DNA of 64,000 nt, taken from assembly GCA_949775045.1 (NCBI GenBank), contig OX459096.1:38921316-38985315 (forward strand), in the 5' to 3' direction. The DNA is from Metridium senile (taxonomy: Eukaryota > Cnidaria > Anthozoa > Actiniaria > Metridiidae). Positions 9,411 through 20,003 of the stretch are shown one piece after another. The translations under genes and the position numbers were made by a program. How positions within the stretch are numbered: the stretch's first letter is position 1; every line of letters begins with the position of its first letter. The notes under the pieces are model-generated. The model saw nothing but the letters and a program-made list of their open reading frames with translations, had not been told where the DNA came from and made no database searches.

Positions 9411-9524
9411 TAGATATAAATATATAGACAGACAGACAGACAGACAAAAATGTATGTACACAAATTTATTAGCAAAAATGTATGTACAAAAATTTATTAG
9501 CATACATACATATTCTTTGTTCAT

Positions 9525-10043
9525 TTATTTATTAGTTAAAATAAGTTCTGAGAAACAACGTGCGCATGGTTTCATTGCACATTGCTCAACCTCTGGTATT
9601 TGTCTCCAAAATTCGAAATAATGCCAGCGTACTCTCATCATATCAGTATTAATTCGATCTATTGATCCTCCCTTTATCATAACGAGTGGGGCATCTGCAG
9701 TCGCGAAAAAGGGTGAGTCCTTGTCGAAGAGAATGTCTTGTTGTACAAAACTTTTAGGTGCGGCTAAGTGCATAGTATCCCCTTCAAGCATTTGCAAGAA
9801 ATCGGACCATGCGATTATAGAAGGCGACCATCTAAAGTCATTGAGGATTATTACTTCTGACTCCTCTGCACCCACCCACGCAAAACCACCAGTTGCCGGT
9901 TTCACAAAAGCATGGTAAATAGCTTTCAGAGGTGAAATCATGAATGTTTTACCTGAGTTTGCCGGTCCATATATATATATGTTTCGATATTTTGCACGTC
10001 CATAGTGAAGTGCTGAGTATTGCGCTAGCATAGACATGCACAT
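9525..10043 (-). CDS. Rep-like SF3-type helicase frame, unit 2
   Basis: Same 172 codons as the unit 1 copy, with Walker A GPANSGKT, a Walker B-like ILNDF and an FFATADAP motif. Its ATG is again preceded by an in-frame TAA and overlaps the HUH frame by 95 bp in a different phase. Two copies with the same break mean either an inherited lesion or a real recoding signal. Confidence 0.75.
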   Translation of the reverse strand: MCMSMLAQYSALHYGRAKYRNIYIYGPANSGKTFMISPLKAIYHAFVKPATGGFAWVGAEESEVIILNDFRWSPSIIAWSDFLQMLEGDTMHLAAPKSFVQQDILFDKDSPFFATADAPLVMIKGGSIDRINTDMMRVRWHYFEFWRQIPEVEQCAMKPCARCFSELILTNK

Positions 10044-10866
10044 TTATTTCATTTCGGTGAAGTATCTGTAGTGCGGCCGCTAGCCATTTCTTTTCACATC
10101 CTTCTATACAGTGTTTTTCACCTTCCTCTACTAGTAGTTCTATGCGACTTTTATTCAAGCGTTCTTGTTTCTTTTCAGCATCTTGCAGTTGTGAAGATAT
10201 AGATAATGCTTCATTTACTACTCTGATCCCTCTATTCGCTATAAATTGTGCAAGATCTTTTTTTCCCTCTTTCTCCTGTTTTGCTGCATAGGCCATTAGA
10301 TCGAGCCGAGTCTTGATATTATTGTTTCGAATAATAGTGGTTACTTCGTAGACGCTTAGCATTCGTTTTCTTTTCTTCTTTTGCTTCTTCTTGGGGCCAC
10401 TGTCTTGGCCATCAGCTCGACGAGATGTTGTAGCTGCAGAGGCTGCAGTAGTTCTCGGTTCGTCCTCTAAGCTTGGATGGTCGGGCGATAAAAACGGTGT
10501 TGTATCTTCTTTTGTGCAGTAGCGATAAGCACTATAATAGTTACTGTGATTGTTGCTGAAATTGACTTGAATTCCAAACCTTGCATCTAATGTATCACGA
10601 ACTAGAAGCCATCTACTTCTTTTGTTGAGCTTTAGAGCCATATGGTAGTGATATACTTTGTCGGACAGGTCGTTGTTTGTATCGTTGTGATTATGCTCTT
10701 CTTTAGCGACTATAAACTGTACAATACGCGATGTCGTTGATGTACCCCATGCATTACGAACAATATTTGCAAACGATTCACGAGAATGGACTTTTTCGGG
10801 ATCTGCTCGACTGTATGTAACTAAATAGACCAAACGTTGCGAACGATTCGGCATTGACTCTGCCAT
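9949..10866 (-). CDS. Rep-like HUH rolling-circle endonuclease frame, unit 2
   Basis: Same 305 codons as the unit 1 copy: motif I-like YLVTYSRA, motif II HYH, motif III YCTK, and the basic PKKKQKKKRKR run. ATG 10866 is preferred over GTG 10872. All residues needed for nicking appear present. The domain is normally fused to the helicase that lies in the next frame. Confidence 0.75.
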   Translation of the reverse strand: MAESMPNRSQRLVYLVTYSRADPEKVHSRESFANIVRNAWGTSTTSRIVQFIVAKEEHNHNDTNNDLSDKVYHYHMALKLNKRSRWLLVRDTLDARFGIQVNFSNNHSNYYSAYRYCTKEDTTPFLSPDHPSLEDEPRTTAASAATTSRRADGQDSGPKKKQKKKRKRMLSVYEVTTIIRNNNIKTRLDLMAYAAKQEKEGKKDLAQFIANRGIRVVNEALSISSQLQDAEKKQERLNKSRIELLVEEGEKHCIEGCEKKWLAAALQILHRNEINVHVYASAILSTSLWTCKISKHIYIWTGKLR

Positions 10867-11458
10867 GATCACAATGTGAACTTCAAATAGACGTTTTCTG
10901 CTCAGTTGTTGTATAATGTTCTTTATGTATAACGCTTTGAAGTATGAGATTTATTTTACAAATGCACAACTTTTATAATGTACCAAACCAGTGACGTGCA
11001 TCTTTTGCAATATGTGACGTTTGCGCTATTACGTACAAAATGTAGCAATTTTGAGGCGCGTCAATTATAGCATATACGTCAAAAGTAACTTCACATTCGT
11101 AGGTATTTACATAAGATGTAGTTGATAAGAAAATCATTGTTTAAAGAGAACGTGGTTATTATTGGATTAACTGTGAAGGTGATGATATCTTTTCTGATAA
11201 TTACTTCATTCTATTAAGTTAGAGACCTTTTAAAATATTTTTTTGGTGTATCCCCTTGTTACGTTGGCATAATTTCGCACTTAAATATAAGGGTTGCTAC
11301 GGCAAAATGACATTTCCACTAGTTTTCATGTCGTTAGGGGTCGGATATACACATATTACATATCAATATGTTCCTTTCGAGGCATAGCTTGTAATTAGGA
11401 ACGCTTCTGACCTCTTACTCGTTTATTTTTAATGAAATTCCACAATATGTCCCTCAGA

Positions 11459-11730
11459 CAATCATTGCCAAAATGTGTTGGCACGATCACATTTCGGACA
11501 CTTTTTTGTGGGTCTATCATTTTTTTCATTTATGAGGATAAGTTTGTCTACCCCCCTCCCCCAATACAATGTTGCTGTTTTTCATGAAAGAGTACAAGAG
11601 TTGGAAATGTTTCCCGCGATTGACAAGGTTCATATACCCCTCCAGCAACATTGACAGGGGGAGGGGGGGTATTACAGATATAGGAACATAACAAAATCAA
11701 CAATCGTGCCAACAGTTTTGTCAATGATTG
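11459..11730. mobile_element. 272-bp terminal repeat, right copy (MITE-like, TA outside)
   Basis: Direct repeat of 2568-2839, same length and apparently no differences. It is followed by TA at 11731-11732. Its left edge abuts the unit end (CTCAGACAATCATTG), where the two termini share CA. Confidence 0.8.
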
Positions 11731-11732
11731 TA

Positions 11733-12365
11733 GCTGTTTGTTTCATTTTGTTCCGTTCATTTCCGTTGAGTGCTAATTCCAACTTGCATTGTACCCACTA
11801 TCTAAAATGTGATTGGCTAATAATCTGCCTTTTATTACACAGATTAATCAATAGACTTCAACAATCAGTAGATTGCGTCCCTTATTGGCCAAGAGCGCCA
11901 CATCGTTATATGGTTTATGTTAAGATTAAACAATTTTTGAATTTGGTTGTTGTGATGTGAGAATAATCCGGGTCTGGTCTTCCCGGCCGATTACACTTGT
12001 CTCGACTTTGGTTATACTGGATCTCAAAAATACCTCCTATCCAATAGTGTTTTATGCCACACAATATAGCATGGGAAGTCAATTATGTTAAGTAGTTTGA
12101 GGTTATAACTGTGCAGTTATATGTACATTGATTATGTACAGGACTATGTACTACAGGACAAAGTAGCAGTAAAAGCTAAAGTGTTTCCATATCTTGATCT
12201 TAATCAAACAGAATTTAATTTATGTCAGATAAATTTATTGTTTTACAAAATGGTTGTTACGTCAATGATAATAAAGACTTGAGATGTTCATTTACTTACA
12301 TCAAAAGCATTTCATGTTTTTTAGATCATTTCTGTCCAGGAACAGTTGCAGTAACACGGTCTAAG
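11733..12365. other. Gene-free stretch upstream of the receptor
   Basis: AT-rich sequence with no recognisable domain. The open frame continuing upstream of ATG 12366 (to 12222) is not receptor-like and is probably 5' leader. Confidence 0.4.
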
Positions 12366-13350
12366 ATGAATTCCTCAGTGGTAAATCTTAATACCAGTAA
12401 AGACGTTGCACCAAATACAAACTGTCCAGGAATAATCTTTACCACGTCTTCAGTAATCTTTATGATATTGATTGGTCTAGTGGGCAATGTTATCGTCATT
12501 CGTTTTGTTCGATCAGATCTCAGACGACTTCAAACTACAGACCGAGCACTTCTGCTGCACATGTCGATTGTAAACCTGGCTGGGTGCTGCGTAAGTCTTC
12601 CTCTGTTTTACTTTGATAAAGAGTTTCAACCCGCTACAATGAATGCAAGTCGAGAAGTGGTATTTTCTCTGAGATCTTCCCACCGATTTTTATTGTTTTT
12701 CTGTTTCCAAAGTGGACAGTTGATGTTAGCAGTTTTGTGCTTTGACCGTTATGAAACCATAACCAAAGGTCCTCATATCAAACGATTGACTTACAAACTA
12801 GCTCGTCGAGTGATTGTTGCTATTTATGGCATATATTGTATTTGTAGCAATTGGTGCTGTTATGAGTGGCTTTGTTGTTGCTTTTATTGCTAATGTAGAA
12901 TCTTATGGCAAATTCAACAGATTGCCTTTGACGAGTCCCTTAACGAGCATTGCATTAATAGTTGAAACTGTTTTGGCATTAATATCAGGGAGTACTATAT
13001 CCTATGTAAGTCTTCATCTTACCGATAGACACATTAAAAATCACATAAAACAGGTCCGCGATACTTTAGGTAATCAAAGTACAATCAAAGAACTTTGTCT
13101 TATTCGAAGCGCTCGGTCGTTTTTGGTCGCATACAGTGCTGTATGGATTTTATATGGAATAAGTCAAGTCGCAAGAATGTCTTCTCCAGATTCAACATCC
13201 GTCCACTGTTTCTTCATCTGCAGCAAATTATTTTCTTATTCAGTGTTTTCCTCTATTCCTATTCTGTACATTAAAATGGATAAAAGGATAAACATTCCAT
13301 TTGTTAGAAGCAATAATGTTAACACTGTACAACAACCAGCTGAACAGTAA
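12366..13350 (+). pseudogene. Rhodopsin-type (class A-like) GPCR, intronless, frame-broken
   Basis: Seven-helix receptor of the plasma membrane; ligand unknown. The first frame (ATG 12366, with N-glycosylation sites NSS and NTS) holds TM1 with GNVIV, TM2, and TM3 ending CFDRYE (the DRY box). Near 12815-12860, inside TM4, the frame changes by one base, and the second frame to 13350 holds TM4 to TM7 and a short tail. TM7 has SIPILYI instead of NPxxY and TM6 lacks CWxP, so it is divergent. The frame change makes it a pseudogene or a sequencing indel. Single-exon orphan receptors are common in cnidarians. An upstream in-frame ATG at 12222 is less likely to be the start. Confidence 0.7.
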
Positions 13351-13429
13351 TACTCTCTACTTCATTAGCCACGATCATCATCTGAAAGAATTTTACTGAA
13401 ACCACACCCATTTTGACATAATCGATTTT

Positions 13430-13777
13430 ATGCCAAACAGTCCAAATCGTATAGTACAAGGTTCAATTTATGATAAGTCCTTTCAGTTTCTCATTGATCC
13501 TGGGGCATCTCTCTCAATAATTCATACACGAGTATTTGACGGACTACCACAATTGGCTTATAATATAGAAAATAATCTTTCTTCACTCTTATTAAGGTTA
13601 CTTGACGGTAGATGGTCAGTTAAACGACGTGTTGCTGTTCCATTTCAATTATCGGGAAAAGTTTATGAACATTCAGCTCTTGTTGCTGATGCTCATACTA
13701 ACGATGTTATAATTGATAAAGATGTTCTCAATTCAGTAAACGACGCAATTGTCGATTTTCAGAATTCACGCTTATAG
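13430..13777 (+). pseudogene. Retropepsin-like fragment of a retroelement
   Basis: A 115-codon frame has the layout of a retroviral-type aspartic protease: FLIDPGASLSII near residue 25, where the catalytic D-T/S-G appears as DPG, and a later hydrophobic DVIIDKDVL in place of the usual I-L/I-G-x-D-F/W flap-end motif. No reverse transcriptase or integrase frame follows within several kb. Probably a decayed pol piece of a Gypsy-like element, or a domesticated protease domain. The Pro in the catalytic triplet argues against activity. Confidence 0.5.
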
Positions 13778-14410
13778 AACCAAAACAAAATTATTTACCA
13801 CAACAAAGGAATCAACCAAAGCATTTAGACAACTTCGTTAGGTCAACACAAACCAATTTTCCAGCAAGTACTATTAATTTAGAAGATAAAACACAAGAAA
13901 GCGATAAAACAGAATTTTGCTTTCAACTTTTCTTATATTTTTATGTCAGTTGCATGGGTCTTTACTTCAAGGTTTTTGAAAATAATTACTTGCGTTTGCA
14001 TTTTCACTCTGACAAATTGGTCGAGTATAATACGTTCACTTAAGTAACTTAAATTTTTGGTAATCCCATAGACAACGCCACAAACATCGGCATCACTACA
14101 TAGGTCATTTGGAAACAAAAACATCGAGATAAAAGAAACAGACCGGAATGGATAACGAACTTTGGCATTTACCAACAACCAAAAACATTGCACATTATAT
14201 ATATTCACTTGTATATAGCAATATTTACTCAAATTTTAAAACTTCTAGAACAGCTCTAATGTAATAATTTCAGGATATATTCCATTAAGAATTTCTAGAA
14301 GATCCTATTATAATATCTTCATAGTTGGTGTAGGGTAGGCAATTTGTTCTCATTATATATCAATTTTACGCTAGTTTAGCACATATATATATTTAATCGC
14401 ATTTATTCGT

Positions 14411-14830
14411 TTAATATTTACTCAACAATATTTACTCAACACAGGGTTCGTACGAGTTTTGGAAAGTCTTGGAAAGTTTTGGAAATTGGTAATGCATTTT
14501 TCCAGGACCTGGAAAGTTTTGGAAAATTCCTTTTTCACCTGCTGGGCTATGGAAAAGTTATGAATTTTTTGTCGGTTGCCCAGCTCCTACCTTGCAAAGA
14601 ACTGTTTTCGTTGTAATTTAAAATCGGCTGATGATGTTTTTGCCTGCCGCAATCAATGCCCGTTGGCACTTTTCCCTTGTGTGGTTTTAGAATTTTGAGT
14701 AATAGGCTTTGAAAAAGTTTTGGAAAAGTTTTGGAAAATTATGAAATTATGTACGAACCCTGTCAACAATATTTACTCAACAATAATTACTCAACAATAT
14801 TTACTCAAAAATATTTACTTATTTACTTGG
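14411..14830. repeat. CAACAATATTTACT tandem words split by an inserted element
   Basis: Short repeats CAACAATATTTACTCAA and CAACAATAATTACTCAA lie on both sides (about 14422-14441 and 14763-14820) of the element at 14442-14762. Confidence 0.6.
14442..14762. mobile_element. hAT-like MITE with CAGGGTTCGTAC ends
   Basis: Begins CAGGGTTCGTACGAGTTTTG and ends with GTACGAACCCTG, an exact 12-bp inverted terminus. The inside repeats TTTTGGAAAG many times. CAGGG-type ends and about 300 bp with no coding fit a non-autonomous hAT element. The target duplication cannot be read because the flanks are themselves repeats (TCAACA on both sides). Confidence 0.65.
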
Positions 14831-15077
14831 TGTTGGAACCTATATTCATTCGGGATAAAATACAAAAAAATAAACAAATTTCCTCAAATCTTAGCTCCCT
14901 TCGTAATAATTTTTTTTGGCTCACGGGAGTTCGCCATCTAGATAGAGGATACTGTAATAGTGCTATATTCCAGTGTACGAATTATTCTTAGTTGCCTTGG
15001 CAACCTTAAGCCAAAACACTGTGTCAACAATAACTACGAATGTGTACTCAACTGCTTATTGGAAAAAGTACAAAACG

Positions 15078-15203
15078 TAGCCTCCTACGCAGGCATTTTT
15101 TATATCTCTTTTCATCGGGCTTCCTGTGGCGAGGGAAAAAACGGTAGCAGCACAGGAAACCCAAATCCAAATTAGATCACAGAGACGCCTGTGTAGGAGG
15201 CTA
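15078..15203. repeat. Foldback repeat, TAGCCTCCTACGCAGGC ends
   Basis: TAGCCTCCTACGCAGGC on the left pairs with GCCTGTGTAGGAGGCTA on the right. Same family type as 788, 37627 and 58934. Confidence 0.7.
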
Positions 15204-15782
15204 TATAAAACACAGGACACTAAGAACACGTCATCTCATTAGTTGTCAAACTAATGAGTCATGCGTAGAAGTACTCTTTCTAAAAGACACGTAGTATTTA
15301 CCTTGATAGTGAGCATAACATTTACGATATTTCATGTTATAACTTGTTTTATGAAACTACATCTAGAAAATATCATAAATGTTATCCTCCAACACAAACG
15401 AATCAGCATGACGAATAATACGACGATCTATAATAAGGAAATTATATAACTTCAGTTTTTCATACTTAAAGTTCAATACGCCTAGCTGATGCAAATGTAG
15501 TCTTACGTATTCTCATTTGTAGACCAGCTGGTGTATAATAATTAAGTTTAAAGACTCTAGTTTAGTTTGTTTTAGTTAGTAGATGTATAGCTCAGATATA
15601 TACTACAACAACTTTGTATCCTATGTACAGTATCCAATAAATAGTTTGCCCTGACAGTGCTGTTCTACCCTTTGTATTATACCGAAATAACCCATTTTAC
15701 ATATCCATGTACATCAAGTCGAATTTTCAGTGTTCCTCGTTATTTTCAACAAATAACGTGAATTGAAGAAATAGAAAACGCG
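15204..15782. other. Gene-free stretch
   Basis: No gene or clear repeat recognised. AT-rich, short open frames only. Confidence 0.35.
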
Positions 15783-15906
15783 CGCGCTGCTGTGTGCAGT
15801 TATAAAGCACGCGGGGTTGTCAGAACACGAGAGAAGTGTTAAGAGAAGCACGGTACTTCTCGAGTGTTCTAACAATCCCCAAGTGCTTTATAACTGCACA
15901 GCACAG
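15783..15906. repeat. Foldback repeat, CTGTGTGCAGTTATAAAGC arms
   Basis: Left arm GTGCAGTTATAAAGCACG...GGGTTGT...AGAACAC is mirrored by GTGTTCTAACAATCCCC...GCTTTATAACTGCAC. Arms are about 50 bp with several mismatches. A further GCGCGTGCTGTGTGCAG word at 15950 suggests decayed neighbouring copies. Confidence 0.6.
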
Positions 15907-16540
15907 AAAAGCAAGTTTTCTATTTCTTTTATAAAATACAAATTGCAAACGCGCGTGCTGTGTGCAGAAATCCGGGGAGGGTACTTCGGGGGTAAAGTAA
16001 TATGGATATGCTTATACCCCTTAAAAATACCGGAAGTTTTTTCAAAAGGGCGTGGCTTGGCAAATTTTCACCCCTAGGAGATACCACAAAAATACTACTA
16101 TTAAAACATACATTAAAGATAAAGGCTTTTCCTTGAGTAATATTCAGAGTTTAAGTATTGCGTTATTATGTGATGGACTAGTTGAAAAGGGTTTCAACAC
16201 CCTAAAAGATACCGAAAGTGCTGAGTTGCTTAATCTCAAATTTAAGACCCTAAAAGATACCAAATCGCGCTGATTTTACCCCTGAGAAATACGATGAGCA
16301 TACCCGATACTTTATCCCCGGAGTGAGCTCTCACGAGCATGCTCAGAGAAGCGTTTTAGTTTTCTGTATACGCTCGATCAACGTCGTGAGACTGTTCGCT
16401 CTATTCGTGTACTCGTAAACATGAGCCAGCATTCAATCCATTCAATCCCGCTGAAATACTTTTTATGCATGTTTCTTCATATATATATATATTTATGTAT
16501 ATGTACAGCGTCTTGCAAAAAATCTGTAAACCCTAGAATA

Positions 16541-16738
16541 TACATACACCTTCTTGCAAGAACGTTGTCATACAAAAAAGAACATTTGTAGTTTAGTGGA
16601 TTAGAAATAAATTAAAAGTACAAAAGAAGATCATTGAAGCAGAACTCTTTCTTTTGTACTTTTGATCTATTCATAATCTACTAAACTACAAATGTTCTTT
16701 TTTGTATGACAACGTTCTTGCAAGTAGGTGTATATACA
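16541..16738. mobile_element. Long-arm foldback MITE
   Basis: The left arm TACACCTTCTTGCAAGAACG... and the right arm ...CGTTCTTGCAAGTAGGTGTA pair over about 85 bp with few mismatches. The loop is short (about 25 bp). It lies 2 bp from the next foldback. Confidence 0.75.
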
Positions 16739-16740
16739 TA

Positions 16741-16924
16741 TATCGGGTGCATTGTGGGAACAAATTGGCACGTGATTTTAAGTATTTAAGTGTATTTACA
16801 AGTATTTAAGCATATTTATATATAATAAAAGAGTATCTACGACTAGCTGACACCACTACGTGTTAGAAAACGCCTAGATACTAGGAATCTCGCGCGTATT
16901 CGTTCCCACAATGCACCCGATATA
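16741..16924. mobile_element. Foldback MITE, TATCGGGTGCATTGTGGGAAC ends
   Basis: The left terminus TATCGGGTGCATTGTGGGAA is exactly mirrored by TTCCCACAATGCACCCGATA at the right. The interior is TA-rich and non-coding. Confidence 0.75.
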
Positions 16925-19900
16925 TGTATATATGTATTTATATAGAATTTACAGAATTTTTGCAAAACGTATATGTATATGCATATATTATTTAGATTTC
17001 ATCATAAGCTTGAGCCATATATTAAATCCAGCTGAGTTGACCTTTATAGAACAAACACAAGGTCAACCAATCAGAATTGAGGATTCAACATCGTATTTTG
17101 ATTAGCATTTCCCATTATTCTGCCAAGAGAATTTATGAAATATGAGTTCTTCCTTCTTTAAATTAATTGAAAATGCTATTATAGTCAATCTCATGGTGGG
17201 ATTATATTTCAATCAACAAGAAAAGTCTACATTTGTATACTCGGAAAATGCTCAAAAATTGCTAACCAAAAATAGGGACCCATAATTCCTTTCGGAGAAG
17301 GCGATCAACTAAGCTGGAATAACATATCAAAGGACCTTGGTTAGCCCGTAAAGGTTATTGTAGGTAGCTTACATCTACAAGCTTGTAAGATAATATTAAG
17401 ACGATGCTGAATAAAATATGTACTGTATTGTATCCCTGTGAGAGCTTTCTTCAGTTGAAACATGAAAAACCGACGAAGAAATGTTTGCATTTGATACCTT
17501 GATCGGCTACGCCCATCGAGTAACTAGGGAGTAAACCTAGTTAACATATTGCATATGGTTAATTGGATCTGTCTGTCCTCTTATTGACACACTCTTGACG
17601 TCATAAAATGTTCAAAACTCAAGTGGAACCACGAGACGTCAGTTGTATTATATTAGCCAGTAAGAATTTAGAGAAAAAAAAACCTTTAAGCTTGACTTAT
17701 GTTTTGTAAATTGAAAGTAAGAGAGAAAGTAAGGTTTGACGTCTATCGGGTAATAATAACATGCAACATTTGGTTCAAACTGTCAAACTGTTACTACCAA
17801 TTAAAACTGATCGTATTCAGCACTAGTCGATTAACAAAAAGAAATAAATAGCAGACAATAAGATCAGCAATCTTGTATCTTTCAGTCCGGCAACGATTCG
17901 TTTATCGGTTTATTTTTGTCCAAAACTCTAAGCTCTATGTAATCAAACAAGAACGTATTATTCTTGCAAAAGCGCATAACGACCAGCGAAGTTATTTCTG
18001 CAACCAGGCATGTACTAATAACTTCACCAGTCGAAAGCTGTGTTTTTGTTGGCCCCCTAACTGACAGTACCACTATTGTTAGGTTAGGTTTAGGGCAATT
18101 GTTTGAAAAGAATCTATTGTTTTTTTTAACCAATCATAAACGATGTTTCAATTGGGTGAAGGATCGCCCACTAAGCCTTTTATGGATGATTTGGGTAACC
18201 AACCCGCATCCATTTGTATTTGTTTTTATTTAAATTTTATTATTTTTCCAACCCCGACCCACCCGTGCGAAACCTAGTGTGACGGCAAAAAAAATATTAG
18301 AATGTAGAGCCTTACAATCTGTTTTGGTCTAAATCTAACCTCAAATCTCTCAAGGCAAAACTGTTTTTATTGCTGTACAGGTGCACCATAGAAGATCGAC
18401 CAGCAATAATCCATCTCACAGGTCTGCATTGCATGCCTACTCATTATCATAGCAGCGGAAATATCAAGAAAAGTATAGCAGGGACTAATATACTTTTGAT
18501 ACATACTCTGTAGAAATTACTATACGAAAACAGGTTGAGTGGCTCAACTTTCTGTCAAAACCATATATAAAAAATACTTTTTTATCTGACATTTTATTAA
18601 CTCCGAACATGATTAATCAAAACATTTATACAGCCAATTTTATAGCGGTAAGTTTAACTTTTTCTCTTTTTTTCCAACTGAAGCGTGTCGACGTAGAAAA
18701 TTATTCTCTATCAGGGGAATGACACATAATTGAATTCGTGCGATTTTGTTTTGCACGACCACGAAGTAGAATACTTCAGTGTGAAGTTTTTCATTGACTA
18801 ACTTCCCAATTATTTCTTTACTGATTTGAAAAGGCGTCTTATCACGCGACGGCTAAAACAAGTCATGCAACTTCTTTTTATTGCTTTGTTTTGATAAGTG
18901 GTTCTAGGTTTTCACTTTGTGGACTTGCAAATGCCAGTCAATGCACAGATGGAAAGTCTGAGAAGGTAGGCTTGTAAACAATACTGAGCTGAGACTTATG
19001 AACTACGAGTTAGAATACTGGTTAAACCAGATGTCTTATGACATGCCTTTGTTAACTAAGTGTGCCTCGCTTTACGTTACATGCTGCGTTTTCTTACAAT
19101 ATGTCGCTGTTTGAAGCCCACAATACACTTCCCAAGTAAAAACATGGCATACTTTTGCCACAGGCTATAGCTATCGAAAGACAGATGGATTATAAACAAT
19201 TGGCGAATTCCTCAACAAGCTAGACTTAAGAAAACTTTTATTACTGCATTTAAGTAGTTCTTGAAGATAAATTCAAAACTGGCAAGGTAGACTGATGATG
19301 AGAGGCAATTACAATACATGGAAAACTTGCCTGCGGGCCGAAAGGACAAAGACACGTTAATAGTTGACTATGGAGCTCTTGTTTTGTCTGACAATGAAAC
19401 ACCTCTAATGCTAGTTATTGAAAGCACTTCATTAAAAGCCATACCAACAGACCGAATAAAAAAAACAAATACGGAAAAACTTTGAAAAGTTTTCTTTACT
19501 CATAAATGTCTATCTTTTATTATATTTTTTTCAAAAAAGTTTGAACTGACATTTGAAATAACTTTTTTAAGGTTTTGTTGTATTTTCCGTTTTCAATGGC
19601 GTTCTCGCACATTCTCGATTTCATTGATTAAAATCATGTATGAATTATTGAAAGTTTGTAAAGTCTCGCCATTTAAGGTGACATAAAAAGACCAACTTAG
19701 CTTCAGAAGAAAAAACAACAACACTTATCACAATATATGGTTTATTAAGTCAAAATGATTAACTGCTTGCATAATATTTCTATCTACTAATACTATCTAT
19801 CAGAGTCGTTACTACATTATAATTGTATTGCATGCGAATAAGTTCAATTTTCAATGTTTTTTTTTGTCTTGTTCAGTGAACCCTTTTTTACTCAGAAATT

Positions 19901-19940
19901 CCCCATGCAATGTTGGTCGTTACAATGGCATGTGAAAATT
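16925..19940. other. Gene-free stretch downstream of the zinc-finger gene
   Basis: About 3 kb without a recognisable exon, RNA gene or strong foldback. Short open frames around 17.9-18.2 kb overlap on both strands and show no domain. Confidence 0.4.
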
Positions 19941-19945
19941 AGGGT

Positions 19946-19951
19946 TTTATT
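19946..19951 (-). terminator. Candidate polyadenylation signal of the SNAG zinc-finger gene
   Basis: The minus strand reads AATAAA 53 bp past the stop codon at 20004. Another AATAAA lies at 19741-19746. Which is used cannot be decided from sequence. Confidence 0.35.
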
Positions 19952-20003
19952 TTGCTTATTTTATACATATCTACAGTTCCAATAAACTATCAATCCTTGT
20001 TAA

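Larger units (their letters stand above)
7149..11460. mobile_element. Rep/transposase element, unit 2 (4312 bp)
   Basis: Second head-to-tail copy. It has the same ends (TGTCTGAGACACATAT ... CCCTCAGACA) and gene order as unit 1. Differences seen: seven rather than eight A in the transposase run, and one more TA in the dinucleotide tract; the rest appears identical. It carries the intact transposase. Confidence 0.8.
2568..11730. mobile_element. Composite locus: 272-bp repeat, two 4.3-kb Rep/transposase units, 272-bp repeat
   Basis: Order: 272-bp repeat (2568-2839), unit 1 (2838-7148), unit 2 (7149-11460), 272-bp repeat (11459-11730). Unit ends and repeat ends share 2 bp. TA lies just outside the block on both sides (2566-2567 and 11731-11732) but not at the inner edges of the repeats, which suggests the whole block was inserted at one TA using the outermost inverted ends (CAATCATTG...CAATGATTG). 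The two units differ only in an A-run (8 versus 7 A) and one TA microsatellite (one repeat). That points to very recent duplication, ongoing amplification, or an assembly expansion of one unit. Confidence 0.75.
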
